Assembly (NCBI GenBank): GCA_028622995.1
Contig: JAJQJQ010000009.1
Location: 124,001 to 188,000 of the forward strand
Source of the DNA: Panagrolaimus kolymaensis
Taxonomy: Eukaryota; Nematoda; Chromadorea; Rhabditida; Panagrolaimidae
DNA: 64,000 nucleotides
Direction: 5' to 3'
Shown: one piece after another, positions 24,797 through 36,631 of the stretch
Layout of the letters: each line of letters opens with the position of its first letter
Position numbering within the stretch: position 1 is the first letter of the stretch
The notes under the pieces: generated by a model
What the model saw: only the letters and a program-made list of their open reading frames with translations
What the model was told of the DNA's origin: nothing
Database searches by the model: none
Made by a program: the position numbers and the translations under genes

Positions 24797-25837
24797 TTAA
24801 TCGCGTAAATAAAATTTAAAATTGAAATCTTCGTGAATTCCAAACTCTTTTACAGCGAAGCAAATATCAATTATATATTCGTTTTCCCGTTTTTCAAATT
24901 CTTTAAACTAAAAATAAATTTTTGATGAAATATAGACAAAAAAGTAAACAACAACAAAAAAGCTTGCCTCTTCATAAGTAATTTTGATATGATGTGAAAT
25001 AAATTCAAATTTTCCTTTGATATTCGATGGAAATCCATTAAACCATTGAGGTTGAATTTCTTTCATTTTAGCATAACCATTATGCCATGATGGATCACCA
25101 CAAACATAAAAAGTGAGTTCCAAAGATTCAATGTTGGGAAAAATTTTAGAAATACATTTTATTAAACGCTGGATAGATTTTTTTGTTATTTCGGAATTTT
25201 CAATCTTACAACAAATAATACCAAATTTTTTTACCCACGGTAAATGAATTCTGAAGAAAAAATAAATTAAAAACTATCAAATATAAAATTATTTTTACAA
25301 AACTGACCTTTGTTGTTTTGAAATTTTTTTGAACAAATCACTAAATTTGTCAGATCGCAAAAATAATTCCGAACACTTTGAGCGGAGTTGAGGTAATTCC
25401 TATAAAAAAATTTTTATATTAAAAAAAGCGGAGCACCAAACAAACTAAAATTTATGTAACTTACTGAAATTAAAAGTGAACAATCAAGATTTTTGATAGA
25501 AGTTATATTGCATAATTTTTTAACCGCTTTTTCTTGAAGATTTTTAGGGGTGCTAACAATTTCTATGCCTCTAAAAAACATTTGTATCGTTATTATACGC
25601 TAAAAAAACCATGTTTCTATATTGCTGCAGCAGCTTACCTTCATTAATTAAATATTCAAAAGCAATATCACGTTTTTCTTCACTAAATGTACTCATGTTC
25701 ATATTTACATCTTTGATTGAACCTTCCATAGCTTTTAAAAGCGGCTTTAATAAAATACAATCGATTGAAATATTATGGTATGCATTAGAGGAAAAGTTTA
25801 TAAATGATATGCTTTCTTGAGGCGGTTCCTGCATCAA
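24797..25837 (-). CDS. Unrecognised 262-residue protein
   Basis: Five exons (25837-25639, 25568-25465, 25399-25308, 25250-24968, 24907-24797) join in phase with no internal stop. The protein starts MMQEPPQESISFINFSSNAY and ends NFKFYLRD. It has no signal peptide or membrane helix. Repeated stretches with spaced Leu/Ile (IKNLDCSLLISELPQLRSKC, IFPNIESLELTFYV) resemble the leucine-rich or F-box-associated parts of expanded nematode families, but no F-box is visible. One intron uses a GC donor (GAG|GCAAGC at 24967). Its start overlaps the tentative first exon of the divergent gene to the right by 34 bp. The function is unknown. Confidence 0.6.
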
Positions 25838-27940
25838 ACCAAGTTTTTCAGGTAGGCGATAAAAAAGTATATAAATAATACTATATCTTTTTCAGATTGA
25901 TGAAGTGCAAAGTTCTTCAAGCTCCCTTGATGTATCAACAATTAAGCAATGCTATTTTTCTATTCCACGAATATCAAAACTTGAAAAAAAGCCACGACCA
26001 CGTCAATCAGAAGTTAGCTCGATTTGTTCTAACGATTTGATCAAGTAAAATAATAAAATTTAATTAAAAAAGGAAAAAGGAAAATGAACTTTTTTTAGTT
26101 TTTCAATTTTATTGGATAACAAAATTGAATTTCATGGTACAAAAAATGAAGCCGAACTTGTTATTGCTCGAGGAGCCGCAGAATTTGATATAAATATGGC
26201 TGATATTGGAGAGGAAATAGCTCAAGAATTCATATGTACGAATCACCGCAATGAATTGTCGAAAAGATGGAATCAAACTTCATATCCTCATATTTTAAGG
26301 CAACGAGATCCAAAAAAACAACAGATAAGAATTGTTTGTTCAATGCCACACATGTATTCTCCACATGCAGATAAATATTTTCTCACTGATAAAACAACGC
26401 ATTATGTTAAATTAGAAGAAGCTAAAGCGTTTCTTATTGAAGAAGGAATTGTACTTCATGTTGCATTACGTATGTTGCAATTTTTTTATTGCTTCATATA
26501 TCTAATTTTTACAGCTATTTGCAAAAATCATGCAAAATTTTTAAAAGAAAAAATTGACAAGATAATTCAAAAAGTGCCAGAACCTCCACCCTTTTTTAAT
26601 TTTGGCGATGATTCTGTTGGTGTAATTAATGATAATGTTCTCCCTCCCCGTCCAAGACCTATTTATGAAGAATTTTCTGGAGATGATTCTGATAGTGAAA
26701 GCAGTGAAAATGAAAATAAAGTACCAGAACCAGATCTTACTCCAGCCGAAAAAGAAACTATCAAAGAATTCTTAAAAGCAATGGGTAAAAAAATATTTGT
26801 TATAATTCGACTTACAAATTTATTTTTTCAGGATTATCCAGGACAAAAGCTAAAAAGTTGTTTTCATCTTTGCAACCGGAAGTTAAGCGCAAAAAAGTAT
26901 CTAAGTATCGAAGTCTGCAATTTAAAGTTGCAGAATTTATTGCTCCTGGCCAAGCTGAGCTTCTGTTAAGCTTAGCAAATAAAACTTCAAATTTGACATC
27001 TGCACAACAAAAATCTTGCAAAATTGTTGCTTCATTGTTAGCGGATACGAAGGATCAATATGAAGCTGCAACAAATTTTAAAGATAGAAAAGAAGTTGTT
27101 GCTCAAGTAGCAAATTCTTTCACTTACTCAACTTTGCTTGACATCATACCCCATATGTCAAAATATTTTTTCTCTGCTTGCAGACTAATAGCGGCTCGAA
27201 GAAAAGTTGAAGGAAAAGCAGCAGATGTGAAAAGAATCAGTTACAAATTGAATCATAGTTATGTGCTTTTATTTCTCGAATTCATAACGAGGTAATAATA
27301 TTGTAAAATTTATGATTAAAAGCAAATATTATTTTTATTTTTTTATAGTTCACACATCACAACACCATTGCCATTTGGAAAACAAATTGGAAGGCTTCCG
27401 GGTGGAAAAAAGGTTGAACTTTTGCCAGCATTAAGAAATTTCCGCAACTCTGAAATTATTGCCATGTATGAAGCTTACCTAAAAGAAATAGGAAGAGAAG
27501 ATGCCGCTTTATCTCCTTCAGTTATGAGAAATATCTTAAAGGTTTGCGCAGCAAAAAGAAGAATGTCTCTTCACTGCGTTGATTACTTTAGAGCACAGGG
27601 AGAAGAGGTTAGAATTCATTTTATTTTTAAAAAAAAGTTCAAAATGTAATTTTTTAAGGCATTTGAAAGTATGGATACAATAATTGATGATTTGTACAAA
27701 GAAATCTTGATTGAACATGAAAATGCGAAGGATTTAAAAAATGGATTAAAAAATGGTTTGACCTTCCTCAATGGCGACTTTCGAATGCATATCAAGGAAT
27801 ATTCGAAAATCGCTGACAACTGCTGGACTTTCGCGTTGTCCGATCCCATAAAAAAAGAATTCCAATCAAAATGCAACTCTGTTGGTGATGAAAAAAACCA
27901 TGCATTTGGCTTGGGGAGCCATTTATTAGAATGTATTTGA
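25804..27940 (+). CDS. Probable transposon-derived gene, C-terminally short
   Basis: Exons 25896-26044, 26099-26469, 26515-26784, 26832-27291, 27349-27607 and 27659-27940 join in phase to 596 residues. A 16-residue first exon (25804-25851) is plausible but uncertain. Order: Ser-rich start; an acidic, proline-rich linker (EPPPFFNFGDD, SGDDSDSESSENE); a helical Lys-rich region; then LPFGKQIGRLPGGKK..., a block with VCAAKRRMSLHCVDYF, and LTFLNGDFRMHI...ADNCWTFALSDP. From memory, this ordered set of motifs matches a multicopy, probably transposon-derived family seen in cnidarians, fish and fungi, in which a Cys/His cluster and a longer catalytic-like part follow. Here it stops after 25 more residues, so it is shortened or domesticated. 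AATAAA follows at about 27980. Confidence 0.6.
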
Positions 27941-28632
27941 TAATAAAAGAAACTTTTACTATTATGAATTTTCAAAAAAAAAATAAATATGTTTTTTCTA
28001 TGTATTTTTTATTTTTTTTGTTATAAAACAGTAATCATAATTTGATTTACGTAAATCCTTAACCTTTTCTTGCCCTTTTTATTTATCAAATTTGATTTAC
28101 AGTTGTCATAAAGAAAAGTGCTAGCTTTAATTCAATTTTATTTAACCCATAAAAGTTGTTTAATTTTTTTTCTTTTTTAATATCAAAAGTTTATGAGTAA
28201 TAATATTATTATCGTTTCAAAAAAAAATTTAGAAAGTTCTAGAAAAATGGTTGTAAAGTTATGACAAATTTTTATACGTATGTATGTATGTATTCTGTAG
28301 CTGATCATTCATGTAATAAAGGTTAACTACAAAATATAAATTTTTGGCATATCATTACTTCCATTTTTTAAGTTTTTGTAGTCTCATTTTCTTGAAAAAT
28401 AATGAAGTAATGAATTTATTTTATTATTAAAATTAAATTTTAACAGATATTTGCAAGAAAAAGAATAGAAAAAAAAATTAAATTTAAGCACATTTTTTTA
28501 TTTGACTAAATTTGCATGCAAAACTAATGTATAAAAGTACCAACAAAAAAGTGGTTTTTCAATAAAATTTTAATTTATTGTCTAAAGTAAAAAAAATTTT
28601 TTTTACTTATTCTAAAATATAAAATAGTCTAA
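27941..28632. other. Intergenic
   Basis: A/T-rich, with a short tandem gtatgtatgtatgtatt near 28277. No gene is seen. It should contain the promoter of the GPCR-like locus. Confidence 0.5.
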
Positions 28633-30418
28633 ATGTCTCGTGAATTAACATGGATTCAAGAAGGATATGAGCTTCGTCAAGAAGAAGATTATTTACTCGC
28701 GTTCACAGTTGCAGAAGGAAATATTTCATGCCACGCTAATGGACAAAGCGCTTTTGTCGATTCCTCTCTATCTTGTGTACTTTTTAAATTACCATTTTTT
28801 CTTGAAACTATTGGTTTTGGATATATTTGTTTTCCATTAATTTTTGCAATTATTTTTATTTCAATTTTTGGAAAAATTAAAGAAAATTATCGTTGGTTTA
28901 TTCTTAATCAAGCTATTTGGGATTTGTTAATTTTTTATAATTTTTTATGCAATAAGCCTTCACTGAGTGCATGGTTTCAAAGATATTATTCAATTCCAAA
29001 TTCACCCAATTATTCTCCGTGGTTAAATAATGTTAATGAAGGTAAGTAACGAAAAGCCGTGGGTGCAATTTGTAAAATACAAAAAAATTTAAGCTTCCTT
29101 TTTCAAGGTTTTTAAAATTTGGTCAAGCCACGAAAGTGTTTTTTAAATTTTTTTTAAATAATACCATACTTTTTATTTTTTAGGTCCATCAACATGTTTT
29201 TATTCCGTTCAAGATTTTTCACAAACTGAAACTTATTTTTCACGGACATTAAAGGCTATATTTGTTCATGCCATTTCTTATGCCACTTATACTCCATTAT
29301 TTTTACTTACACTTTCTCGATTTTTAACAATGTATTCTAAATCTTTTCAAAATCGATTATTTAAATTTTCTGCGACTAAAGTTTTAGCAAATATAGATTG
29401 CGTGAATTTTATTTTTATTGCGGCAGTAAATTTTGATGAATGGCAAAAAAATATTTTGAATGCCATCGCTCGAGATCATACGTGGGCATGGTGGTGTGTC
29501 AAGATTTTTTTTGTTACTAAACCTAGAAATCTACCAAAGGGTCTCCCCTTTGCTATTTTTTCCTCAAGGCCCTTTTTCCATACTAAACCTCCAAAATTCG
29601 TCAAATTTACCAAAGGATCTCCCCTGTTGTTTTAAATTTTTTCCCGTAAAAACTCGACTAAACACTAAACCTTCAGGTGTGTCAAAACACACCCTAACAC
29701 ACCCTGTGCCCAAGTGTGCTCGAGATCAACATCAAACATGCTTGGATTCTTCGTGTCTAAATGGATTTTGCAATTCGACTCAACAAAAACAATGTGATTT
29801 AATTTTTGTTATTGAAACATCTCAAAAATCTATAACAATTTTTAAATATATTCAATTAATTTTGCCGCCATTACTTTTAATTTTCACAAATATTTTTGCT
29901 TTTTTGTTGCTTTTAAAACTTTGTCAACAATTAAAATTTCGAGCTCAAACAAATTCACAAAATCTGGTGGCTTCTCTCAAAATTGCCTTAATAATTTTCT
30001 TCCAATGTTTACAACGACATTTTTATTTTTTATATCATTTTTTCAAGAATATCTATATTTTTATGAAAATCGTAACTATGGAATTGAAGATCGATCAAAA
30101 GACATGGAAGATATTTTGAAAAATTGGCCATCATGGTTTCGATTTTTAACTTTGCCCGAAACAATTCAATGTTTCAGCGTAATTCGAATATTTTTGGATT
30201 CCATTATTATTTGGACGGTTTTGAGCAATTATCGAGAAAAATGGATGGCTTTTATAAAATTTTGTTTTACAATTTTGATAAATCCCAAAAAAGCTTTTGT
30301 GAATGTAAATTCTCAAAAAAGATCAAAAGTTATATTTATTTCTCAAACTTCACATTCAACAAAGCCATTATCGAAAGCATCAAAAGTTCTAGCTTCTCGT
30401 AATACTATAGTTACATGA
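28633..30418 (+). pseudogene. GPCR-like seven-helix receptor, broken by a transposon and a frameshift
   Basis: Exon 1 (28633-29041) and exon 2 (from 29184) encode MSRELTWIQEGYELRQ, then TM1 (GFGYICFPLIFAIIFIS) and TM2. TM3 ends in TLSRFLTMYS, in the place of a DRY-like motif. At 29476 the frame is interrupted by TE-C. Removing TE-C and one copy of its duplication restores ...NAIARDQHQTCLDSS.... TM5 follows (LPPLLLIFTNIFAFLLLLKL), then near 29985-29995 the reading moves to the +1 frame (NFLPMFTTTFLFFISFFQ) and runs on to TM7 and a basic tail, stopping at 30416. A chemoreceptor-like role is inferred from topology only. The frameshift could be a sequence error, but the insertion alone should inactivate the gene unless it is spliced out. 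Confidence 0.7.
29477..29718 (+). mobile_element. TE-C, 242-bp hAT-like MITE inside the GPCR exon
   Basis: Flanked by the direct repeat ctcgagat (29469-29476 and 29719-29726). The ends form an imperfect terminal inverted repeat: CATACGTGGGCATGG on the left and the complement of CTGTGCCCAAGTGTG on the right. CA...TG termini and an 8-bp target duplication are hAT-like. There is no coding capacity, and length plus stops disrupt the host frame. It is unrelated in sequence to TE-A. Confidence 0.75.
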
Positions 30419-30852
30419 AAGTTTGATTTTTGTTGTACATATTTTAATAATTATTTTTCCGAAAATTTTATTTTATTAAAATTACTATAAATCAAAATGT
30501 TTAGAAAAAATACGCGTTTTTAAAATACTGTAAAACAAATTGGTAATAAACAAAACTAATAAAAATTGTTTTAAAAAGGTGCATAATAACCGAACTTAAT
30601 GAATGATGAAATAAATATTTTTGAGATCTAAAAATAGAGCAATGCAAAAACAATATCTATGAAGCAGTAAAAATGAGGCAGTCAGGAACAACAAAAAAAA
30701 ATAAGTATGTAAAAATTGCTTAAACGATTTTATGTAAGAGATAAAAAGCTATTTTACTTAAATAACTCCAATATTTTGATTTATCATGATTTCAATGGCA
30801 CCAATTTCAGTTTGAGATGGAGTTGCATGAAAATAATTTCTAATGTGAAGTT

Positions 30853-33800
30853 TCAAGCTTTTGAGAATCTTCCAAATCTTTTTTCATATTTTATTTCTCG
30901 ATGATCCTTTGCGCGGTTGAAGAAAATGAGACGACTACGCATAACACAAAAACATGCAATCCAAAAAGGTAATAACGGAAAAATGATATTTGATAAAAAC
31001 ATGGCAAAAAATTGATTTTCAGTAACCATAGAAATCGAACAATTTGGTGCAGCAACAGAGCTGAAAAGAAAACATTTTAATTAGCTTTTTGTAATAACTT
31101 TGACTGCTCCAGAAAAATATTTTTGAGTATTGGCGTGTCAAAAAAATAAATGAAAAAACTTACTCAAAGATATGTTCTTTTCGAATATATGGATCAGTTT
31201 CTTGAGTATGATGATCGAAATGTATCGTTGTATTATACCAATCATGTAGGCCATTTCTTTGTTTAAGAGAATTCAATGTACACCTTTAAATGGAAATTAC
31301 AATTTTGTTTTCTAATTCTTGGAATTTTTATATGGGTTAAAGAAACTTTTCTTTATTAGTATCGGTGACGACTTACCGGATGCTTGACATAATTTTATCT
31401 TTTTCGACATCTTGTCCAAATTCATTTGAAAAATAGTATTGAATCAAAATGGAAAAAATATTGCATAAAATAAAAGTCACAAAAATTATCCCTAAAATAT
31501 AGCCATTAATTTACATAGTTCAATTTTTTGAAATCAATGCTTTTTCAATGTTAGATTTACTTTTTTTGCTGACATTTTTGAGATCATTAAAACTTTCATT
31601 TTTTGATGGTTCTTCTATCATTAATTTTTCTTGATAGCTGTTTACTTTAGATGTAATAGATTTGTTATCTTTTTCTACTTCATTGCTGTGATTGATTTGG
31701 CTTGCAGAAGTAATCTCTGGACTTTCTGTTCGATGATATTCATCCAAAGTTGTGGACGAATTTTTAAATTCATTTTCATTTGATTTTGAAATCGATTTTA
31801 TTTTATGCTCAATCTTGCCATCTTCGTCACCTTCATCCTCATCATCGGCATCAGCTTCATTACCGTCTATTGGCGAAATCTGATCGTCATCGATATCAGT
31901 ATTTTCCATTTCAATTAGCCAATTTGCCCATAAATGCGCCAATCCATATTCAATTTGGCGATAATATTCTGCGCTTAAAAAAGCAAATCGATATTTTAAT
32001 CGTGTTTCTTCTTCCCTTTGAGGCACTGGTACCAAATATGTTGTTGTTACATTTGTGCCTTCCCCACCATTTATAGTTTGCTCCTGGGTTGCCACTGATG
32101 TTGTTAAAGAATAAACCAAAGATGTAGTTTCTGTGGCTTCAGCAGTTTCAACATTGCTTCGTTGTGAACAATCAATTATTTGAATTTTGTAAACTATTTT
32201 ACAAGAAAAATATGTTTTTGCGGTGAAAAGAGTAAAAATATAAAAAATTCCGTATAAGGCATAAAAAATCCATGAATTTCGAAGTGATCCACCTTTGATA
32301 TGACAGTTTCCAGATAATGGATCGAGGGGTAACTAAAAACGCAAAAATTAATGTAAGTATTTTTTTCCCAATTTCATTAATTATTTTGAAAGGAAAACAA
32401 ACTTACTTTGGACCAAAAACAGAAAATAATAATTAAAATAAATAAAGGTAAAAACAAATATGCAAAAATGGCAAGAATTTTTCTAATTCCTTTTTCATGT
32501 AAAATTAATTTTGAGTTGAAGTAAGCAAAATTTTTTGGTCGCAATACCAAGAACATGATGAATGAAAAAAACCAAAAATTAGCTATCACGAGAGTGAAAG
32601 CTGATACAATAGCTTCAATGGTGCAAAGATTGAAGAGACTTCTGAAAATTTAAGATAAGAAATAAAAAAATAATAATTTTTTGTGTTGAACGGCAATTTT
32701 GTAAATAATACAATAATATAGTATTAAAAAAATATAAAAAAACGAAAAAAAGTTTTCTTCATGAAATCAAAAAATTTTTATTTGACTTTCGTGGAGCTTA
32801 AAAAAACTTACAAATTGTTAAGGCCTCGAAGACGTCCATTATCAACGCATTGAGAAAGCGAGCGGATGGATTTCAAACTTGTAATTACCCAGAAGGCATT
32901 GTAAAAATTGATACAAATAAGTGAATGAATTAAGCAGAAAATAACAATATTTTGTTGATAGATTTTTGTGAAAATTGCAAAATAAATCTAAAAAATGTGA
33001 GTTTTTTTAGTTTTAAATTTTTTTTTTGGGAAAAGATTCTTACGCTCATGCAAAAAAGAATAACGCCAGAAATAATTGAGATTAAAATATTTCTGAAACG
33101 ATAATCTTCGAGTCTCCAATCAAATACTGCTATGGGACTTTCACAAGGAAGGTAACACGAGTCAATGAGGGGAGGCAAAGCATTTTTATCTTCAAAAGTA
33201 GATTTCACCAAAGGCCATAAACATTGTTCCGATGGAAATTCAAGTCGATTATCCAAATGAGTTTCCTATAAAAATTGGAGCTATATTTACAAGTAAATCC
33301 TTGGTATCAAAAATTAGCAAGACCGTAACTTAGAAAATCAAATTAAAGTAAAGAAAATCCATCCACCAAAAAGTAGAGAAAAAATGTAAAATACTTTGGA
33401 TTTTGAGCGAAAAAAAACAATATATTTTTTAACAAAAATTTTGTTTCTTATTTATATATTATCATTTTTTTGATCTTTTTTTTGTCGTTAACGCTTTCGA
33501 AAAAAATAAATGTTGTAAAGTTCCTTGGATAAAATAGCAATTTTCTTAAAATTTTTCAATCAAAGTTTCAGAAATATTTTTCTGTTAATATTTTTCAGAT
33601 TTTATAAGATGGTTAAAGAAAAAAAAAAAAAAATTAAATTACCTTGCATTTTTCATTTTTGGTGAAAATTCGCCCTTTTTGTTCATTAATTAATGCAATT
33701 GGGAAATTAAAAGGATTTGAATGATTTTGACAATTCAATAACTTTGGCCATAAACCCAATTCCTTAACGAAATTGCATTGTTTCAAAGCCTGGTAACAAA

Positions 33801-34580
33801 TTTCCTCAGAATAAAGAGGAACAATAATTTTAGTCTGAAAAATTTATTGGATTTACAAAATTGATGAATGAATAATTTAGATTTTTTAAAGCCACTTACA
33901 TCTTTCATGGTTTTATTTGTATCTGCAGCAACTATGGCACATGGTCGAAAAATTGAAGAGCATAGTAATGGACCCAACGCTGACCAGCAACTAAAATAAT
34001 GAAAAAATATTTATTTCTTTATAAATTAAAATTCATGGAAATTTTTCTTCTTTTATAAAACTTCAAAAACTAACGTTGGAAATCGCTTAAGAAGAGCCAA
34101 ATCAAAAGGAAATTTTCCAGCTGCCGAGTTGTAAGAATTTAAATATCGAATAGGCTCGCCAAAACATTTTTCATTTGGACGAGGTTCTCGACACACAGAA
34201 GATTGAATTTCGAGATGGCATTCTTTAAGACACCTCCAATCCTTTGAATGGCAATCAGAAAGACTTTCGTTTTGCTAAAAAATAAATGTTATAAAAAAAC
34301 ATGCTTTTTTAAAATAAAAACTAACACATTTTTTGATAAAAAAAAGTTTATAAAAAACAAAAAACTTTCAAAAAAATAAGAAAAATCAAATTCATTATTG
34401 GTGCGCAAGAAATGATAGTTTTTTTTGTTAACTTACATGAGGTTTTCGATTGCTAAACACATCTTTCATATAACTAAGGAGAACAAAATCACCAAACTTT
34501 TTCTTTTTATAGTTCTCGCCATTAATAAAATTAAAAGACAGGCAACAAAAAACAATTAAAATTATTATTATTCGCATCAT
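30853..34580 (-). CDS. smo: Smoothened-like receptor (Frizzled/Smoothened family)
   Basis: Eleven exons (34580-34437, 34274-34075, 33990-33900, 33834-33643, 33265-33044, 32987-32812, 32641-32407, 32332-31561, 31491-31377, 31283-31164, 31060-30853) join in phase to 824 residues. A signal peptide (1-21) leads into a Cys-rich domain with RFPTCWSALGPLLC and GLWPKLLNC. The CW...PLLC and WP..L.C patterns fit Smoothened better than Frizzled. A linker with QCLWPLV...CYLPC precedes TM1 (about 267). ECL1 has CVDNGRLR (Smo: C-x-D-G-x-x-R). TM6 is near 679, then a long third extracellular loop ending PNCSISM..ENQFFAMF, then TM7. Smo transduces Hedgehog signals at the membrane or cilium. The third cytoplasmic loop is about 210 residues with an acidic run near 561-592, and the tail is only about 30 residues, unlike fly or vertebrate Smo. 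Confidence 0.78.
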
Positions 34581-36631
34581 GGAAAAAGAAAAAAATAATA
34601 TTTTTTCCAGTGATTCTTAATTAATAAATGCACTTTACTGTTGAATTTCTAAAAATAAATGCATTAATTTTTGAAGCTTCAAAAAAATTGTATCACGCCA
34701 AAATTCATGCAACAAAAACAAACTCGAGCAAAACCATAAGCTTTTTTAAAAAAGAAAAAAATGAATTTGTCCCAAAAAAAGTAACAAAAAAAAGAGAATT
34801 TGTAGGAAATTAAAAAAAATACAAATGGCAAAAACAAATGAGAAGCAATTTTAGATGAAACTCAATATTATTCAGACAAAAAACTTTCTTTCATTTTCCA
34901 ATAATGACAAAAAAATGTTTACCGCCAAAAAAATCCCAAAAGCTAAGCATATTTTTTTTTTAAATCCAATAATTACAAAGGACAAAGCGTGGAAAAAAAT
35001 ATGGAAAAAGGCTATAGAAAAAAGAAGCGGTTCAAAGCCACAAAAAAATAAAGAAATTTAAATGGCAACAGCAACAAAAAAATGTAGGATCGATTTTGCT
35101 AAATAAGAAAGAAAAAGAAACTGGAAAACAAAATGAAATCGCGCGGTTTGAAAAAAAAGAGAGGCAACGTTGTTGCTGGCAGCTGCTTGTTTATTGCCAG
35201 TTCAAAGAGGAAAGTGACTCCATCACAAAAAAAGGAGTAAACATAAATAATTGAAAAAAACCGCATTGAGTTTCATTAAGTCACCATACCATTCATTTTT
35301 TAATGGGTTTCGCTATTTTTCTTCAGTTAAAAAAAATAAAATTTATATTTTTTTTTTGCAACAACAAAAAATGTTGAACTGTTGAAACAAACGTATTTTT
35401 ATGTTTGCAATTTTATCTTTAGTCGCGGTTTTCAAAAAAGATTTATTATTGAAGTTAGCCATTAATCTTGAATTTTATAAAGGGAAACTTTGTAAAAAAA
35501 TCATTAGCAAAAAACGGAACTATCATTAAAAGGCTCAATAAATTTTCGTAATTTTTTATCAGAGTTTTTTTTTATTAAAGCTTTGTCTTATTGACAGTGT
35601 GTAGCTTGTTTTTGAATTAAATGCAAGTTGGTTTTTTGCAGAGTTTATTGTCATTCTTTTTTTCGTTGACGTTTTTTTTGTCTGGACGTCGTAAAAAAAG
35701 TGCAAAAAATAAAGAGAGTTGTGAACATAAAAAAGTGTTGGATAATGAGGCAAAAAAAGGTTTCATAAAAAAAGATAAAAAAAAAGATAAATGGCAAAAA
35801 AGTTTATCAAATAAATAAACGAGCTTGCAAAATTTGAATTGACTGATTTTAGTAAAAAAAACTTCCTCAAAAATTCAGAGTCACTTTCAAGATCTTCTTT
35901 TTTTTGAAATTAAAAATCAAAACTTTTCTTCAGATAAAAATGAGGAAAAAGAAAATAGGTTCTCGCGAAAATAGGCACATTTGACTCAAATTGAAAGACG
36001 TCGATCAACCTTTAAAACTTAATTTTATTTCTTTTTTTATCTAATCGTTTTTTTTACAAAAAAATGTAAAATAGTTTCGATCACGATCTATAATTTTTAT
36101 GTGAAAAAATAAAAGACGTTTTAAATGTTGCGTTTTTCTTCACTTTTTTTCATTTTTTTTGTTAACAAACGCGCAATGTTTTTTTTATTTTTAATGTCTC
36201 TTTGTGTCTGCCTTGAAAGAGGGAGAGAAAAAGGAGAAATATTTGTTTCCTTTCTTCTTTTTTTTTTGTTTTGGAAAAACTGTTTTTTCTTTCCCTTCGT
36301 TTTTTGTACGGTCGACGATGACTGCCAGGTGCAGGAAGGAACACAACAAAGATAAAAAAGAATTTTTTTTTGAAAGAGTCCAAAAGTAAAGAGACGACAA
36401 ACAAATTTGTAGGGGTGCTAGAAAAAAATAGAAAAGTTCTTTGCACTTTTATTTTAGGCTCAAAAAAGTTAAAAGGACAAAAAATTTGAGGATTTTTTGT
36501 ATTTATGCGTGCTTTTAAAAAATAACTTTTTTCATCTATTCTTTTTTATAAGTTTTGTTTCTTTTTACCAATGATTTATTTGACATTTGAGCTCGTGATT
36601 TTCTTATTTTAAACGGAGGTTGGTTGGCAGG
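34581..36631. other. Intergenic, right part of the TE-A bracketed segment
   Basis: It should contain the promoter of the Smoothened-like gene. The sequence is A-rich, with long poly-A and poly-T runs. Short open frames occur on both strands, but none has a family match or partner exons. It ends ...ttggcagg directly at TE-A copy 2. Confidence 0.5.

Noticed and set aside
31555..31590. gagatcatta resembling a bantam/mir-80 seed
   Set aside because: It lies inside the coding exon of the Smoothened-like gene and forms no hairpin.
35559..36446. Cluster of overlapping ORFs on both strands
   Set aside because: All are made of poly-K/poly-F tracts from A and T runs, with no splice-phase support.
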